64,000 bases of DNA from Isoetes taiwanensis (GCA_021234155.1 JAJEKV010000002.1:32169645-32233644), one strand, 5' to 3'. Shown: positions 24,799 to 37,830, numbered from the stretch's first letter. Numbers and translations are program-made. Notes: a model not told the origin generated them from the sequence alone.

Positions 24799-27700
24799 AT
24801 GGCTTCTGCAACAGCTGGTCGATCCATGGCAACTTTTACATTGGGGAAGGGAAGCAACAGCAGCAAAAATGAGCCATGTTCTTTGTTTTTTGGTGAAAAA
24901 AGTTCGGAGTTCTATGGAAAAAAAATAATGGCAGCTCCGATTCGGTCCAAAATGCCATCGCCGAAACCTCTAAAGGTCTCCGCCGCAGTACCCAAGGTAC
25001 CCAAGGGGTGCAATGCTACGGCTTCTGCAGTTCTTTTAGAAGCTCCTACCAGAGAAGCTGCAACAACTACTACCAAGGTAGAAAACTTCGTTTCTTCTGC
25101 CATGCATTAGCTGCTTAAACTGTTCTTTTTCTAATACGGGTGTTGGATCGTCCATGCTTTCTTCCCTCTTAGAACATGCGATGTCGATTTTCAGTTTGAC
25201 GATTCTTGTCACAACCAAATTCTTTGTTGATTTCACTACTGTTTCCAAGATTCCTGCATTAAATGCATTTGAAATTGAGACAATTTATGCTAATCAAACC
25301 GTTTCAGCTCATTAATTTTAATGCAGTACATGCGTCAGGTCTAGCAGAGCATTTATGCATGGAATTCTATGTAACTAAATTACGGTAACCATGATAAATA
25401 ATTATTTTTACGAAACTTAGCAAGTCGGTCCATGTGACCCGTTAATTAACTTCTTTTAATGGGCTATTCCATCTGGCCCAATCTGTTCTGTTGATCTATG
25501 CTTGAAGCATATTTGTGCATCTTTAATCACAAGTTCGTGTTATTTCATCTGCAGATCGAAGTCCCTGTCTTTGAAACAGCTCGTGCTGATCCAAAACATG
25601 TAGTTTCTATCATTTTGGGAGGTGGGGCTGGAACTCGACTCTTTCCTCTTACCAAGAGGCGTGCAAAACCAGCTGTATGTGCAATTATTCATGGCTTGCT
25701 CTCCTAGATGTTTGAATATGAATAGATGTATCTGATATAGATTCCTTGCATATCAGGTTCCAATTGGTGGTTGCTACCGTCTGATTGATGTGCCGATGAG
25801 CAATTGCATCAACAGTGGAATCAACAAAGTCTTTATTCTTACTCAGTTCAATTCTGCTTCTCTGAATCGCCATCTTGCACGAACTTACAATTTTGGCAAC
25901 GGTATCAACTTTGGAGATGGATTTGTGGAGGTGAGTTTTCTGTGTACCTAGAGTACTCTGATAGTTCGTAAATCACTGCTCAAAGGAAATCTTATTTACG
26001 CAACCTCTTTTCATTAATCGAATCAACATAACAGTCTCTGCTCGTTTCAGGTTCTAGCAGCTACTCAAACACCAGGAGAAACGGGAATGAATTGGTTCCA
26101 AGGAACCGCCGATGCTGTACGGCAATTTACATGGCTTTTTGAGGTGACCATAGCTTTTAACCCATCTTTTTGTCAATTTTCATTAAAGAAGCTGCTAATT
26201 TATCTGTTTCTCTTATATGTTACAGGATGCCAAGACTAAAGACATTGATTATGTTCTTGTGTTGTCTGGCGATCATCTATATCGGATGGATTACATGGAC
26301 TTTGTACAGGTAACAACATCAAATAAATGACTTTCAGGTTAGCTTCATATGCTCCATATAGGTTTGCAATATTGACATGCTCTTTTTTTAACTGCAGAAG
26401 CACAAAGACAGTGGTGCTGACATAACTATTTCTTGTGTGCCTGTGGATGAAGAGTAATTTCTTTTTGCGCAACCTTTTTCAATTTGTTGGTGAAATGCGG
26501 TGTATAATAACTGTTCAATTGTAATTTATCTTACAGACGTGCATCTGATTACGGTTTGGTGAAGATAGATGGGAAGGGACGCATAATTTCATTTAATGAA
26601 AAGCCAAAAGGAGAAGATCTTAAAGCAATGGTACTTTTACTTGCTTTTGAGTGGTTAGCTAGCCTGTAGTTTGTCCAGTTGAAACTAATTGGAAGTGATG
26701 CTTGCAGCAAGTTGATACTACGGTACTTGGGCTGTCGCCAGAGGAAGCCAAGAGGCAGCCTTATATTGCTTCAATGGGTATCTATGTCTTCAGAAAGGAT
26801 GTTCTTCTCAAACTCCTCAGGTTAGTCTCTTACCTCCTTTGTAATCCTTTTCTTTGACATTGCAGCTTATTTCGCATTTTGTTCATCAGGTGGCGTTATC
26901 CATCATCTAATGATTTTGGTTCTGAAATTATCCCTGCATCGGCAAAAGAATTCAATGTTCAGGTACTACAAAGAAAGAAAAAGAGTTATTTTTTAATTGG
27001 ACATTATAATGAGAAGTGAAATATTTGAAAACAGGCGTATTTGTATGACGGTTATTGGGAAGATATTGGAACTATCAGATCTTTTTATGAAGCAAACCTG
27101 GCCCTCACTGAACAGGTCTATTGAACTTATATGAAGATCCTATACTGATAATTTGAGGAAAAACACTCACACGTATGCTTTTTGTGACATACAGCCGCCA
27201 AAGTTTAGGTTCTTTGATGCTTCCAAGCCAATTTTTACTTCGCCTCGGTACTTGCCTCCTACGAAGATTGAGAAATGCAGGGTATGTCAATATATCCCTG
27301 CCTTTTGAGGATTTCTTGTAACCTCGAGCTGCTACTAACCGATTACTGTGTGCAGGTGATGGATTCTATAATATCGCATGGATGCTTTCTTCAGGAGTGT
27401 AGCGTCCAGCATTCAATTGTAGGTGTGAGATCACGTTTGGAGACTGGTGTAGAAATGAAGGTTAGTGGATTCACAAATAAGAACATTTTTCCGGTTCTAA
27501 CATGGAAAATCTAATTCTGTGTCTTTATATTAAAAGGATACGATGATGATGGGAGCAGATGTCTATGAAACTGAAGCTGAGATTGCATCCTTACTTGCCC
27601 AAGGGAAGGTGCCCCTGGGTGTCGGTGAAAACACTATAATCAGGTATGCAGCAACATAACATGATATTCTGACTTGCAAATCAAACATCATTGATGGCCA

Positions 27701-27953
27701 TTGCTTTATAGGGACTGCATCATTGACAAGAATGCCAGAATTGGAAGAAATGTGATTATTTCAAACACAGACGTAAGTTGTCCTTTGTTTATTTGTGCGC
27801 TTGGTTTTTTAGGAGAAAAGGGACTCAAATCTCCATCTTTTTGTAATGCAGAAAGTTCAGGAAGCAGAAAGACCTTCAGAAGGGATCTATATTCGGTCTG
27901 GCATCACAGTAATAGTGAAGAATTCTACTATCAAGGATGGAACTATTATTTAA
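24799..27953 (+). CDS. ADP-glucose pyrophosphorylase large subunit (plastid)
   Basis: Makes ADP-glucose from glucose-1-phosphate and ATP, the committed step of starch synthesis, as a heterotetramer in the plastid stroma. Fifteen exons, every junction GT-AG and in frame: 24799-25077, 25555-25674, 25757-25930, 26051-26143, 26226-26309, 26398-26453, 26537-26630, 26708-26820, 26890-26962, 27035-27115, 27195-27281, 27356-27460, 27537-27643, 27712-27772, 27852-27953; 542 aa. Exon 1 is a Ser/Lys-rich transit peptide. Then [19 protein letters not shown] (nucleotide loop), [10 protein letters not shown] with the catalytic Asp, FNEKPKG (sugar-phosphate site) and the beta-helix, ending KDGTII. The phrase [20 protein letters not shown] marks the large subunit. 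It keeps both Arg and Lys of the GTR...KRRAKPA loop, which catalytic subunits need and which potato-type large subunits lost. Confidence 0.97.
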
Positions 27954-28162
27954 AGCATTGCAAACCTAATTTGTCGACAGCGCCTATTAAGACATGTACA
28001 GGAAAATGCTTCTATAGTTGAGGAGGCTTGAGCCACTAGATGAGCCAGAGCTTGAGGCTATGATTAAGTGCTCTTTGCAGCTCCGACCATATTGTACATA
28101 TTTTCTGTAACTTGTAGTATTCCTAGCAAGCAAGCATAGCATGTAACGGATTTTACATATGC

Positions 28163-28168
28163 AATAAA
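28163..28168 (+). terminator. AATAAA polyadenylation signal of the AGPase gene
   Basis: AATAAA about 210 bp after the stop codon, a plausible 3'-UTR end. Confidence 0.5.
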
Positions 28169-28199
28169 AAGGCATTGCCTACCTTCTATCAAAGAAGAC

Positions 28200-30480
28200 A
28201 ACAATCTAGCCTTGTTTTATCACAAGAAAACAACAATCTACAGTTCGATAAAAGAAAAAATCCATACCAAACAAACAATAACCTACAGTTTTAGAAGATA
28301 AAATCTTGATAAAGCGTTCTTTGTAAATTACTGTTAGTAAATAAATAGTAGTAACATGATGTTGATCTTGTTTACTAAGCATCGGGAACATAAATAAACA
28401 AATAATTTAGTCAAGAATTTGATTTGGCATGTGGGGGATGTAGGGCTAAGAAATTTCGTCAGAATTGTTTTGTCTTGGAGAGGCATTTTTCTAAACTTAA
28501 AAAACATGTTTTTGCGAAAGGCAGATCTTACAGGGGATGCTTATTTTCGCTGCATTGTCTGTATCCATCTCGCCGGACCTGAGTAGTGGGGCCATGTCTG
28601 CTGATATATGTCCTTATTTTCTGATGGTGTCACATGTCCGTGATGTCGGTGGAGCTCGATTCAGAAAGAATATTCTGAAATGGATATTTATGCTGCTACC
28701 GTGCCTGCGTGGAGTCCACGTGTGCATGCCACTTTGTTTTGTTTGTTTATTCTTATTTTATGCTGAAGTTTTGGCATCGTATATGTTGGAGCTTTTCTAA
28801 TGTGTATGTAGCTTATATGTTATCATTTCTTATTCTAGACACCTGCTAAGTGCATACCGTAGACTTACACTTTCTCCCCATAACTCTGACTCAAAGACTG
28901 TTGAAAAATTTTCTATAAGTTATCACGCTGTTATTCTTCTTATTGTGAAACCAAGTTGCTCAAGTTGTTCTCTCTTCTGAACTTCCATGTGCCTTCTTCT
29001 TTCTTCCTTTAGAAAACACAGTTTTCAATCAATATTTTGCTGCTTTGTTTTACAAACTATCTGTACAATGCAATCTACAACATCTTATTTTATATGTAGT
29101 ATCTTTGTACTCGGTTACATAGCTGAATTGCTGGCTCCAGTAATGATGGGCTGACTGCCATGTAGCTCAAGTTGGCACATACTTAAAAGGTAAAGCTTCT
29201 TTTGAAATAATGCCTAAATTTGTGAAACATCCGTAGGGCTAGGCATAAGAACCTCATCCCTTGATAGTCATGAGGTTAGATATTTTTCTAGGATGGCAAG
29301 ACTGTTACACAAACTTGCTACTATTTTTCTTGTCCCCACCCAGTTCCAATATGCTTTGGGGGGGAGGGGATTTTATCGTAGAACAGAATAGAACAGTTTT
29401 TTTTTTTAATGTCCACAAAGACCAAAATGCCATGGCATCTATACAATGGGGTAATACGACCATTACTACTAGGTTTTAAAAATGCCTACCTTGAAAGGTT
29501 TTCATGGGAATTGTAGTAATAATGATACTAGAAAGGTGTCCGTCCTGAAGTCATTATGCACCTCATCATATATATGTAGAGGTGTTCTATTGATCTTCAA
29601 GCTACCCGCTTTTCTTTTTTCAGAAGTGTTATTAGTTTATATGCTCGAGGATGCACTTCCTTCAAAAGGGATATGCCACCTGCATGCATAGAATGGTAAA
29701 AAAAACCCCTATATATGCCATTTCTCTAATAAAATACAACTTTTGAATTTTGTTAACACATATATCCACTTCAGGTTTTATACCTCAATCCCTCATTAAA
29801 AAACCCTTCTATACGACCTTATATAAACATCATTTTCATAATGTATACGTATTTGTTTTTTTATCATATACATTTACCAAAAGATTGAGGTTGAAAATTG
29901 AGTTAAGGTATAGTGCTTGCTCAACCTCATATTCCCAAAGCATCCACTCCCTTTAAAAGGGATATGTCAGTTGCATGCATAGGATGGTAAAAGAACCTCT
30001 ATATGTATTACTTTTTTAATAAAAAAGCCCCTAGCATATAAATTTTAAATTTTGCTACACATATACCCCCTCTGGGTTTTATACATCAATTCAAAAACCA
30101 AAATGTATTTTTACAATGTAAGCATGCATACATCCAAGCCCGAAAACACCCCTTCCATGTTCACGCACGTGGTTTTAAGAGTTTTTCTAAGTAACTCCCC
30201 TTTGTTTATATCCTGGAGCACATAATGGCTAAATCTCGGCCGTTGCGGAGGGGATATCCTTAAATATGCTAAAAAACCTAGCATTCTTGCCACTAGCTTG
30301 ACATCCCTAAATTCAAAGAACCAAAAGTATAGATATACCATGAAAACCTAAACTAAATGGTTGTGGTTGAGATCCTGCAATAATTCTGGCCTCATGTTGA
30401 TTGAAAAAAATCCGCTTCTTTAAGCGATTAGACATTGTTTTGGTTTGCTTTTTTCATTTCTCTAATCACACAAAGCAGAA
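28200..30480. other. intergenic; one 150-bp direct duplication
   Basis: No gene seen. 29645-29800 and 29935-30095 are diverged direct copies sharing AAAAGGGATATG, TGCATGCATAG-ATGGTAAAA and GGTTTTATAC-TCAAT. Confidence 0.6.
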
Positions 30481-30529
30481 AACTGAATCGAATTTTTAGC
30501 CTCCATGTTTATTACCCTGGATTTTCAAA

Positions 30530-31575
30530 TATTCTATGAAGATTCCCTTCGATTCCTTTAGATCCTCTCGTGATTTCCCTAGATTCCTAAAGATTGCTCC
30601 AAGATTCACCTAGATTCCCAATGATTCTATTTAGATTCTCTTGGATTCCCTTAGATTCTACGAAGATTCCTCTAGGTTCTCAAAGATTTCATCAAGATCC
30701 CCCCTAGATTTCTAAAGATTTTATGAAGATTCCTTAATATTCCCTTATATCTTATGAACATTTCTTAGGTCCTCCAAAATTTCATCAAGATTCGCATGAA
30801 ATCTAAAAGATTCTATTAAGATTCTTCTAGATTCTCAAAAATTCTATGTAGATTCTCCTAGATTCTCAAAGATCCTATCAAGGTTCCCCTAGATTCTCAA
30901 ATATTCTATGAAGATTCCCTAGGTTTCTACAAATTCTCTCGAGATTCCCATAGATCCTCAAAGATTATCCCAAGATTCACCTAGATTCTCCACAATTCTA
31001 TGTAGACTCCCTTAGATCCTATGAAGATTTCCATAGGTCCTTAAAGATTCCCTCAAGATTCCCCTAGATTCTTAAAGATTCCATCAGGAACCCCCTACAT
31101 TCCAAAATATTCTCTCAAGATTCACATAGATTCCCCAAGGTCCTAGATTCTCCTAGATTCTCTAAGATACTATCAAAATTTCCCTATGAGATTCCTTAGA
31201 TATAGATCCTCTTGACATTCCTACAGTCCCTAAGGTTCTCCTGAGATTTCCCTAAATTCCCAAAGACTATTCCAAGATTCATCTAGATTCCCCAAGACTC
31301 TATGTAGATTCTCTTAATTTCTTGAGATCTTATGAGGATTCCCCTAAGATTGCCAAAGATTATAGATTTTGCAAGATTCTATATAGATTCTTTTAGATTC
31401 TCTAAGACCATACAAAGATTCCCCTAGGTTTTTAAAGATCCTCTTGAGATTCCCTTAGATTCCCTCATGTTCTATTGAGATTCCTCTAGATTCCTAAAGA
31501 TCCCATGAAGATTCCTCTAGATTCTATTAAATTATATAGATTTCGTAAAATCCTAAGATTCTAAGAAAATTCTTA
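30530..31575. repeat. degenerate GATTC minisatellite, about 1 kb
   Basis: Dozens of diverged units of roughly 20-30 bp following the theme AAGATTCCCCTAGATTCTCA, all in one orientation. The 3-fold word AGATTC/AGATTCT and the block CCTAGATTC persist while spacers drift. No open frame runs through it. Confidence 0.9.
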
Positions 31576-31579
31576 GAAT

Positions 31580-32164
31580 CCAATCAAGTGGACTCCAACT
31601 GTGACGGAACGGCGCCAAAACACCACTACACTGGAATGCGCTTGAGGAGAGGAATCCAACGGTATGGGCTTCACCTTCATCCGACCCCTCTACTACAAGT
31701 TACACGTCTTCGAAGGCGATTAAAAAAAAGAAGCTTCTTTGAAAGTCCACTCATAAATGCTTTTGCCACTTCACTAACTTTTTATTAATGAGAGTGCCAC
31801 CTCGTCTCTTAAAAAAGCAATTTAATATAAAAACTTAATGGCTAGGATTTATTCTCACCTTTTGATCTAACGGTTAGAATTAATTACACCAAATCCACTT
31901 TTTATCACCTTCCTTGCACCTTCCTGAGAAAATTCAAGGGCGAGGATTTCTCCTTCCCATTTCATCCGATGGCTTAGAGACATGATGCATGTTCACCCGC
32001 AAGGGGGCTGCTTAAGGTGGATCGATGTGGCACTGTCTTAGCCGTCAATCTCAGATTCGGATGGCCCAGACAATGACACCTTAAATACTGGACCACTGGA
32101 TAAGGGTGGAGCTTAAGCAGTGGTTCAATTCGGGCTGTCGATCTCAGATCTGGACGGCCCAGAT
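31580..32164. other. no gene; flank of element B
   Basis: Two copies of a CTCAGAT-GGA-GGCCCAGA phrase (32050-32075 and 32140-32164) precede element B. The second ends with the CCAGAT that also follows the right end. Confidence 0.5.
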
Positions 32165-33354
32165 GGGGGAAATTTTTTCTTTAGGTTTTTTCAAATCATG
32201 TTTTTTGGTTTTTTATGGAATATTCTGTAATATTCCATCCATTGAGTAGACAAATATAATTTGTTTTTGGTATTTACATACAAAGGTTTTTGGTATTGTA
32301 GTGCACTCAGTATCTAGTAATTATCCCCAAAAAAAAACCAAAATATATATAGAGGTGTAATACATATGAAAATATGATGTTGTAATTTAGTAGACAAAGA
32401 CAGTTGGTATTCATATACAACTCCACTTGGTAGCTAGAAAATATCAACATCAACAAAAATACTATAGAAAAGTATTGGATCTGAAACATGATACTCAAGT
32501 CCAAACACATTGGAGTCATGTGTTCTCAAATGCCTCATCGTCTATAAAAAGACAACGCTTTCGCCTTTTTTCTTTCTTCTCAATACTAGGTAGTAAGGAC
32601 AGAATAGAGGCTTGCTGCTCAGCATAGACTGGTAAGAAACTGCAACATAAGACAAATACACGTGATCAGTTTCTAACATGGGATCAATTCAAACGAAATG
32701 TAGAAATTGTGGCTCACTAACTAATCAGCCGGCTCGTCAAGCACATCCACGGTAATATCTTCCTCATCATCCAAATTCACATGGTCAGTAGAACTTCCTT
32801 CTGCTATAGACTTCTTGAATATTGACATTCGATGTGTTTTGACCATATCACAAATGTCAACATCATAATCCATTGCAAAGCAATGCAAACCTCTAAGTGC
32901 ACATGCCTCCACCATAGACCCTGTACCTGTCAATAAATCCACAACATAATCACCAGAATCACATAACAGTTGAAGTAGGAACTCATTAAAGCGAGTGCTC
33001 TTCTCCAAATTATGCCGCATAGAGTTCAATCTCTCACCCGACCCTGAGTAATGCCTCAAGAGTTCACTGTTGTAATTCAACTCGTGTGTATGAAACACAT
33101 CATTTGATTTGAATGATGGATTTGTGCCAACTCTTTTGTAGAGAGATACTAGCAATACCATTCTTGATAGAGTTCCATACTTATCTTTATGAAAACTGAA
33201 TGGTGTATCTCCTATCAGTTTGTATGCTCTCACTAATTCAAGATTCTTTTTTCTGGATGCTATGTCAATCATTTTCTGAAACTCAAAACTGCTGATGCAC
33301 ACCAACCATCCACTATCATCCAAGCAAAGTTCACCCAAAGTGAAACACCCATCA

Positions 33355-33676
33355 GGGTAAAAGCATGTTAGGGTGTACCACTTTTGGAACCTGCAAAAGT
33401 ACATACACTAGGTACTTCTGAACTGGGTACTTTCTCATTTTTCTTTTCATTAAAACTAATACAAAAATCCAAAATAAAAGTCAAGGACATGGTAATATTC
33501 AAAGTTAAGATAAAGATAATGCTATCGGAGATCAATATATATATAAAAAGTTCTAAAACATACCTTATATTGAGATATTATACAGGTACCCAGTACCCAG
33601 TCCTGGCTACCTTTTTAGGTACCTTTTTAGTCACTAAATAATACTTTTTAAGGGACACCCTAACATGCTTTTACCC
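33355..33676. mobile_element. 322-bp MITE inserted in the methyltransferase coding region
   Basis: Both ends read GGGTAAAAGCATGTTAGGGT inward, perfect inverted repeats. It is flanked by ATCA on both sides (33351-33354 and 33677-33680), a 4-bp target duplication. Removing it plus one ATCA joins QLVDG to CFTLGELCLDD in frame. The first 13 bases (GGGTAAAAGCATG) match the element C end (GGGTGAAAGTATG) at 11 positions. Confidence 0.9.
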
Positions 33677-35155
33677 ATCAACTAATTGTGTGTCCATTTT
33701 GTTCCAGTTGGGTGTTTCAACTAAGTCACTTCTTGTAGGTTCATTTGTCGGCAGATCAATAAGAACCATGTTAGCACCCCAATCTCTTACTTTTCCATTC
33801 CTGCTATACACGGTTTGTTTCTTAACTTCCTTTCCCAAATTTCTCAATGAAGTGAAAACTTCATGTCCACCTGTGGAGACAGCCCTTGAGACCTTACAAA
33901 CATCTGCATCAACAACACGGAATTCAGTATGAAGTTCTTTTGGAACATTTGTAACATCGGGCATTGGCATTCTAGGAGGTGTGTGGTAATCTGGAAAGGT
34001 GTCCTCGTCTTCAATATCAACAACCTTTGCTTCAGGCAACTCTGGTTTCCCTTTCCTACTTCTTTTTTTCCTGTCAGCATCAATTTCTTCCTCAACATGA
34101 TCTAACTTCCTTTTCTGCACTCCCCGAATCTTATTATAATCAGCCTCTTCTTCCTCTGGATAAGACCCCAAAGGGAAATCAATCCACCAGGGACAGTTTT
34201 CCCTTTCCCATTTTTGCATTCCACCTCCACGGTCTAAATTTCCCTTTGGACTATAAATACAATCTTCACCTGTTTGAGAAACCCAAATCTGTATCTGTGG
34301 ATGCATTGATTCCATGCATTTGATATACATCATGTATTTAAAATACCTGTAAGCCACTCGCATGGCTGTCCTTTGAATTTCAAAGGCCTCCGACACATTG
34401 ACTGAGGAAGACATATGTTTCTCCCAATGTTTGAACATTTCAACCCGATTCTTAGCTTTGAAGGTTCTGTACCAAGTCTCCACATCACAGTCACGCGGTA
34501 TTACTAACTGCAAATTATGCTGCTCAATTGCTCCCTTCACCAACTCACAGGTCCTAGTCAACAAATGCTCTAACCATGTTTCTTTCTTTATCCAGGAACT
34601 GAAACTCTTGTCATTAGTAGGTATTTTTTGGTAATTGCCAAACTGAGAAGTGCTGGTCATTGTCTTGATCCAATTGTCTCTTACATTGTTTTGTACCTTT
34701 GACCTGACCATGTACATAAGCTTTTCCAGTGTCACATTGACTCCTTTGGACTCCAAGTCCTTGGTTGTTACATGGCGTAGCCACATGCTCCCAAGACTAG
34801 GATTTACAATGGCCAAATATTTCTGCAGTTTCATTGTCCATTTTCCGCGCACTTGTTTTTCAGCATTGGCCTTTAATACCTCAACATCCGAAATATTCTC
34901 ATGGTTGGACTTAATGTAATCTTCAATGTCCTTATTCATTGAAGCCTGCATTCATGCATTTAAAAAAAAATCATTTAGTATTGAACTCTATAACAAAATT
35001 AGAAATATCATAGGAGAAAGAACATCAATCTTACATTGTATAATATTTTTGCATAGGCCAACCGTGTAAGAGGATACCAAGGCTCATTTGAGCCAACCAT
35101 TTCCCTTGTCCTCTGTGCCTTTAACTCAATAGGAGATAAATCTTTCATGTACTTG

Positions 35156-35160
<5 letters not shown>

Positions 35161-35187
<27 letters not shown>

Positions 35188-36446
35188 GAAGGTAAGAATT
35201 TTTTATATTATATGAATAAAGAAGTACAATGTTTGATGTTAGTAGAGAATTACTACAGGAGTAATCTCAACATCTTCATTCTTTACTAACAAAAAAACTT
35301 ATTATGGATTACTCTTGAAGCTGATACACTTGAAGTTCTCACGAGTTTTCCCACATGGTGACCAAATAGTGCCTGATGATGCTGAAGACAAGCCCTGAAA
35401 GGCCCCTGAAGATTCATAGCCTTTGACAGAGTCATAGAAGTTCTCAAAAATGATGAAAAGGGCAAAAAAGTGTAAAGCTTCATATCTGAAAGGCTGCAGC
35501 AAGATAATATGAAATCCAAGAAGCTCTCACTCAAACATATCAGTATTTGAGCATAATCAACCAAGCATATCAGTACTTGTGAAGATTGTGAGGTTCTTGG
35601 CATAAGATACCAAAGCCAATGAGGAATCTCTCAAGCATGGCAGTACTTGAGAGTTCTTGGCATAAAATACCAAAGCCAATTAATATCAGTAATCTCTCAA
35701 GCATATCAGTACTTGAGAGTTCTTGGCATAAAATACCAAAGCACAGTAAAATTGGCAACCACTCAAGCATAGCAGTACTTGAGATAGGAACCGAGTGCTA
35801 AAAGGAAAACAATTCACTTGCTATCTGCTTTTCAGTCTGTAACCTTGCATTTTCCAACCAGAATCCAGCAAAACTGAAGACCCATATGAAGACACTACTA
35901 AGAAAAGAATCTTCCAAACCATCTAATGCACAATTTGAACCCTTCTGCTAGAAAGAAGGAGTAGGAAACGGAAAGAAATAGCCAAATGCGAAAGAACCTG
36001 GATGATAAGAAAATGAAGTTGCAAGAAATTGGGACTGCACCACTTGATAGATCTGCCAGCAAATCTTTACTCCATCTTATAGGCATCCACGCCATTTCGA
36101 TGCGTTCTTGTCTTAGAAAAGGATCAAGATTCAAGAATCCAATCCGGAGCCCAGACAAGAATCATACTGCCACGAAGAGCAGAAGAGCAAAAAAGGCCAC
36201 GTTAGTGGCTTACCAGCAAAAATCTAGGAAGAACCGCCTGATACTGTTTCAAATTCCTGATACCAAGAAATTCCAGAATTTCCTCCGCCAGATTGGACGA
36301 TTCCCTGCTAGCAACTGGATTTAGCTTTGAAGAGATCAAGAAATCAGAGGTAGTGCCGAAAATGAAGGGCAGAGGCGGCTCCCTGCCTCCGGATCCGCCC
36401 TAGCCGCTGCCGCTGCCGCCCACGCCAAGAAACGCCAGTTTTTCTC
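35161..36446 (-). mobile_element. 1.29-kb poly(A) retroinsert with 11-14-bp target duplication
   Basis: TACTTGTCAGG occurs at 35150-35160 and again at 36447-36457. Between them lies an insert with a poly(T) of 27 at its low end (a poly(A) tail on the minus strand), the signature of LINE-machinery retroposition. The 5' end is GC-rich (CCGGAGGCAGGGAGCCGC region, 36370-36420). The middle carries three to four 75-bp units (ACTTGAGAGTTCTTGGCATA, 35580-35780). No long ORF. It could be a SINE, a 5'-complete non-coding RNA retrocopy or a LINE tail. It interrupts methyltransferase exon 2, joining SKPDK to YMKDLSP when removed. Confidence 0.85.
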
Positions 36447-37619
36447 TACTTGTCAGGTTTGGAAGTAGCAACCCTGTGCACAATCATGAGAGTATCCTGA
36501 AGACTTGTGCGAACAACACCAATCTCGTTCAATCTACAACAAGATGTTAAAAGTGAGTTGGAGTAACAAGCAATTCCAAAGTAAATAAATTAAGCAAATA
36601 GAGCACTTACAAGTTTATTCTGTTCATAGCTGCAATTAGTGTTGTCTCATTTGGCTCATCAATGTTTATGAAGTCAGCTCGAACACATATATGCTTTGCT
36701 TTGATGTGTTTGTATGTGGTGTTAATTTCATTCATCCATGCCTCTGTTCGATGATTGCCATCCCAACAGAGGAACATAAGTCCTCGTAAATCTGACCAAT
36801 CTGAGTTATTTGACAAAGCCTCTTCAAATGCCTTATTAACTTCTTGCCAATATGGATCCCAACCATCAATGTCCTCATCAGTCACTGGAATTACATCCCC
36901 CTTTGCTGTTGTCATTGACAAAATGAAATTCCCCTTTGATTTCACATAGCCATCCTGTCTAAAGGTTTCTCGCAGTACTTGACCTCGAGAACCAACCTTA
37001 CGAACCTCTTCATTTATTTTGATCCGACATAAGGGTATCATAGGTGGTTCTTTATCCCGTTTCAATGCCAATGCATCAAGAGTTTCTGATATAACTTCTT
37101 GATAAGAAAGGACGCTGAGAGATCACCAAGAACATCTTCATTTGATTCTGTTTTCTTTCCCTTTTTTTTACCACTACTTTTTGAGGTTGACTTCTTATCA
37201 TCATCATTTACGTCTGCGTCTTCTTCAAAAGCAGGGGGAGTGATGTCACCAAATTCTATTGTAGTACCTGCCTGTTTTTCAGTATCATCAGACTCATTGG
37301 TTGTTCTTTCTGTATCACTAACTGGATCCCCACTAGCCTCAACTGACATTGTTAATTTACGACTGGCGTAACGACCTCTTGGTTTTCTTTTTGGAGTAAC
37401 TAGTCTAGTAGGCTGTAAATCTGGCTTACTATTTCTCGTTTCTACCACCATACCATATGTAATACTGACAGAACACAACAAGAAATATATTAGCAACCTA
37501 TGTGAAGGCTTAAACAAACACTCTCATATGGCAAGTATATTGTAAAAGAATGTAAAGCTAAAGCAACAAGAATCGACCCTTTAAGCAAACAGATCAAACC
37601 TTCATCATTGACCATATTT

Positions 37620-37830
37620 AAGGGTGCGGCGCCGCTGCTACTTCAGCATCAAAAACAAAGAAAATTCAACTGAAGAAACATCTTACTGCGAGACCCTAAA
37701 TCCGACTGTTTTTGGAGGAAATAGAGGACCCTAAATCAGTTTGATGGATCGAGATAGTGGCTGCGGCGCCGCTGCTACTTCAGCATCAAAAAAAAATAAA
37801 ATTTAACTGAAGAAACATCTTACTAAATCT
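37620..37830. repeat. direct repeat upstream of the methyltransferase gene
   Basis: GCGGCGCCGCTGCTACTTCA and ACTGAAGAAACATCTTACT occur twice, at 37626-37688 and about 37762-37825. They lie in the 5' region between the two divergent genes, possibly regulatory. Confidence 0.85.

Larger units (their letters stand above)
32721..37451 (-). pseudogene. ParB-like domain fused to beta-class DNA amino-methyltransferase
   Basis: Exons: 37451-36611; 36533-35035 (interrupted by the retroinsert 35161-36446); 34945-32721 (interrupted by the MITE 33355-33676). Without insertions about 980 codons remain, with one 1-bp shift near 37100 (joining LSASFL to EVISETLDAL). Start ATG at 37451 lies just after an acceptor-like CAG. 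Order: acidic/Lys-rich tail; ParB/sulfiredoxin-like part (MIPLCRIKINEEVRKVGSRG ... FLCWDGNHRTEAW); long helical region; basic linker (KKRSRKGKPE); methyltransferase with WGANMVLIDLPTNEPTRSD (motif IV position) before YVVDLLTGTGSMVEAC (motif I, SAM loop). Motif IV before I is the beta-class order of N4-cytosine/N6-adenine enzymes. DLPT instead of a DPPY/SPPW-like tetrad may mean lost activity or a different target. Probable role: DNA modification by the transposon. Confidence 0.6.

Noticed and set aside
30530-31575. CRISPR-like array
   Set aside because: Units vary in length and sequence, have no constant spacers, and the context is plant nuclear DNA.
32427-32627. plus-strand ORFs opposite the methyltransferase and transposase genes
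   Set aside because: Shadows of coding sequence on the other strand or chance frames.
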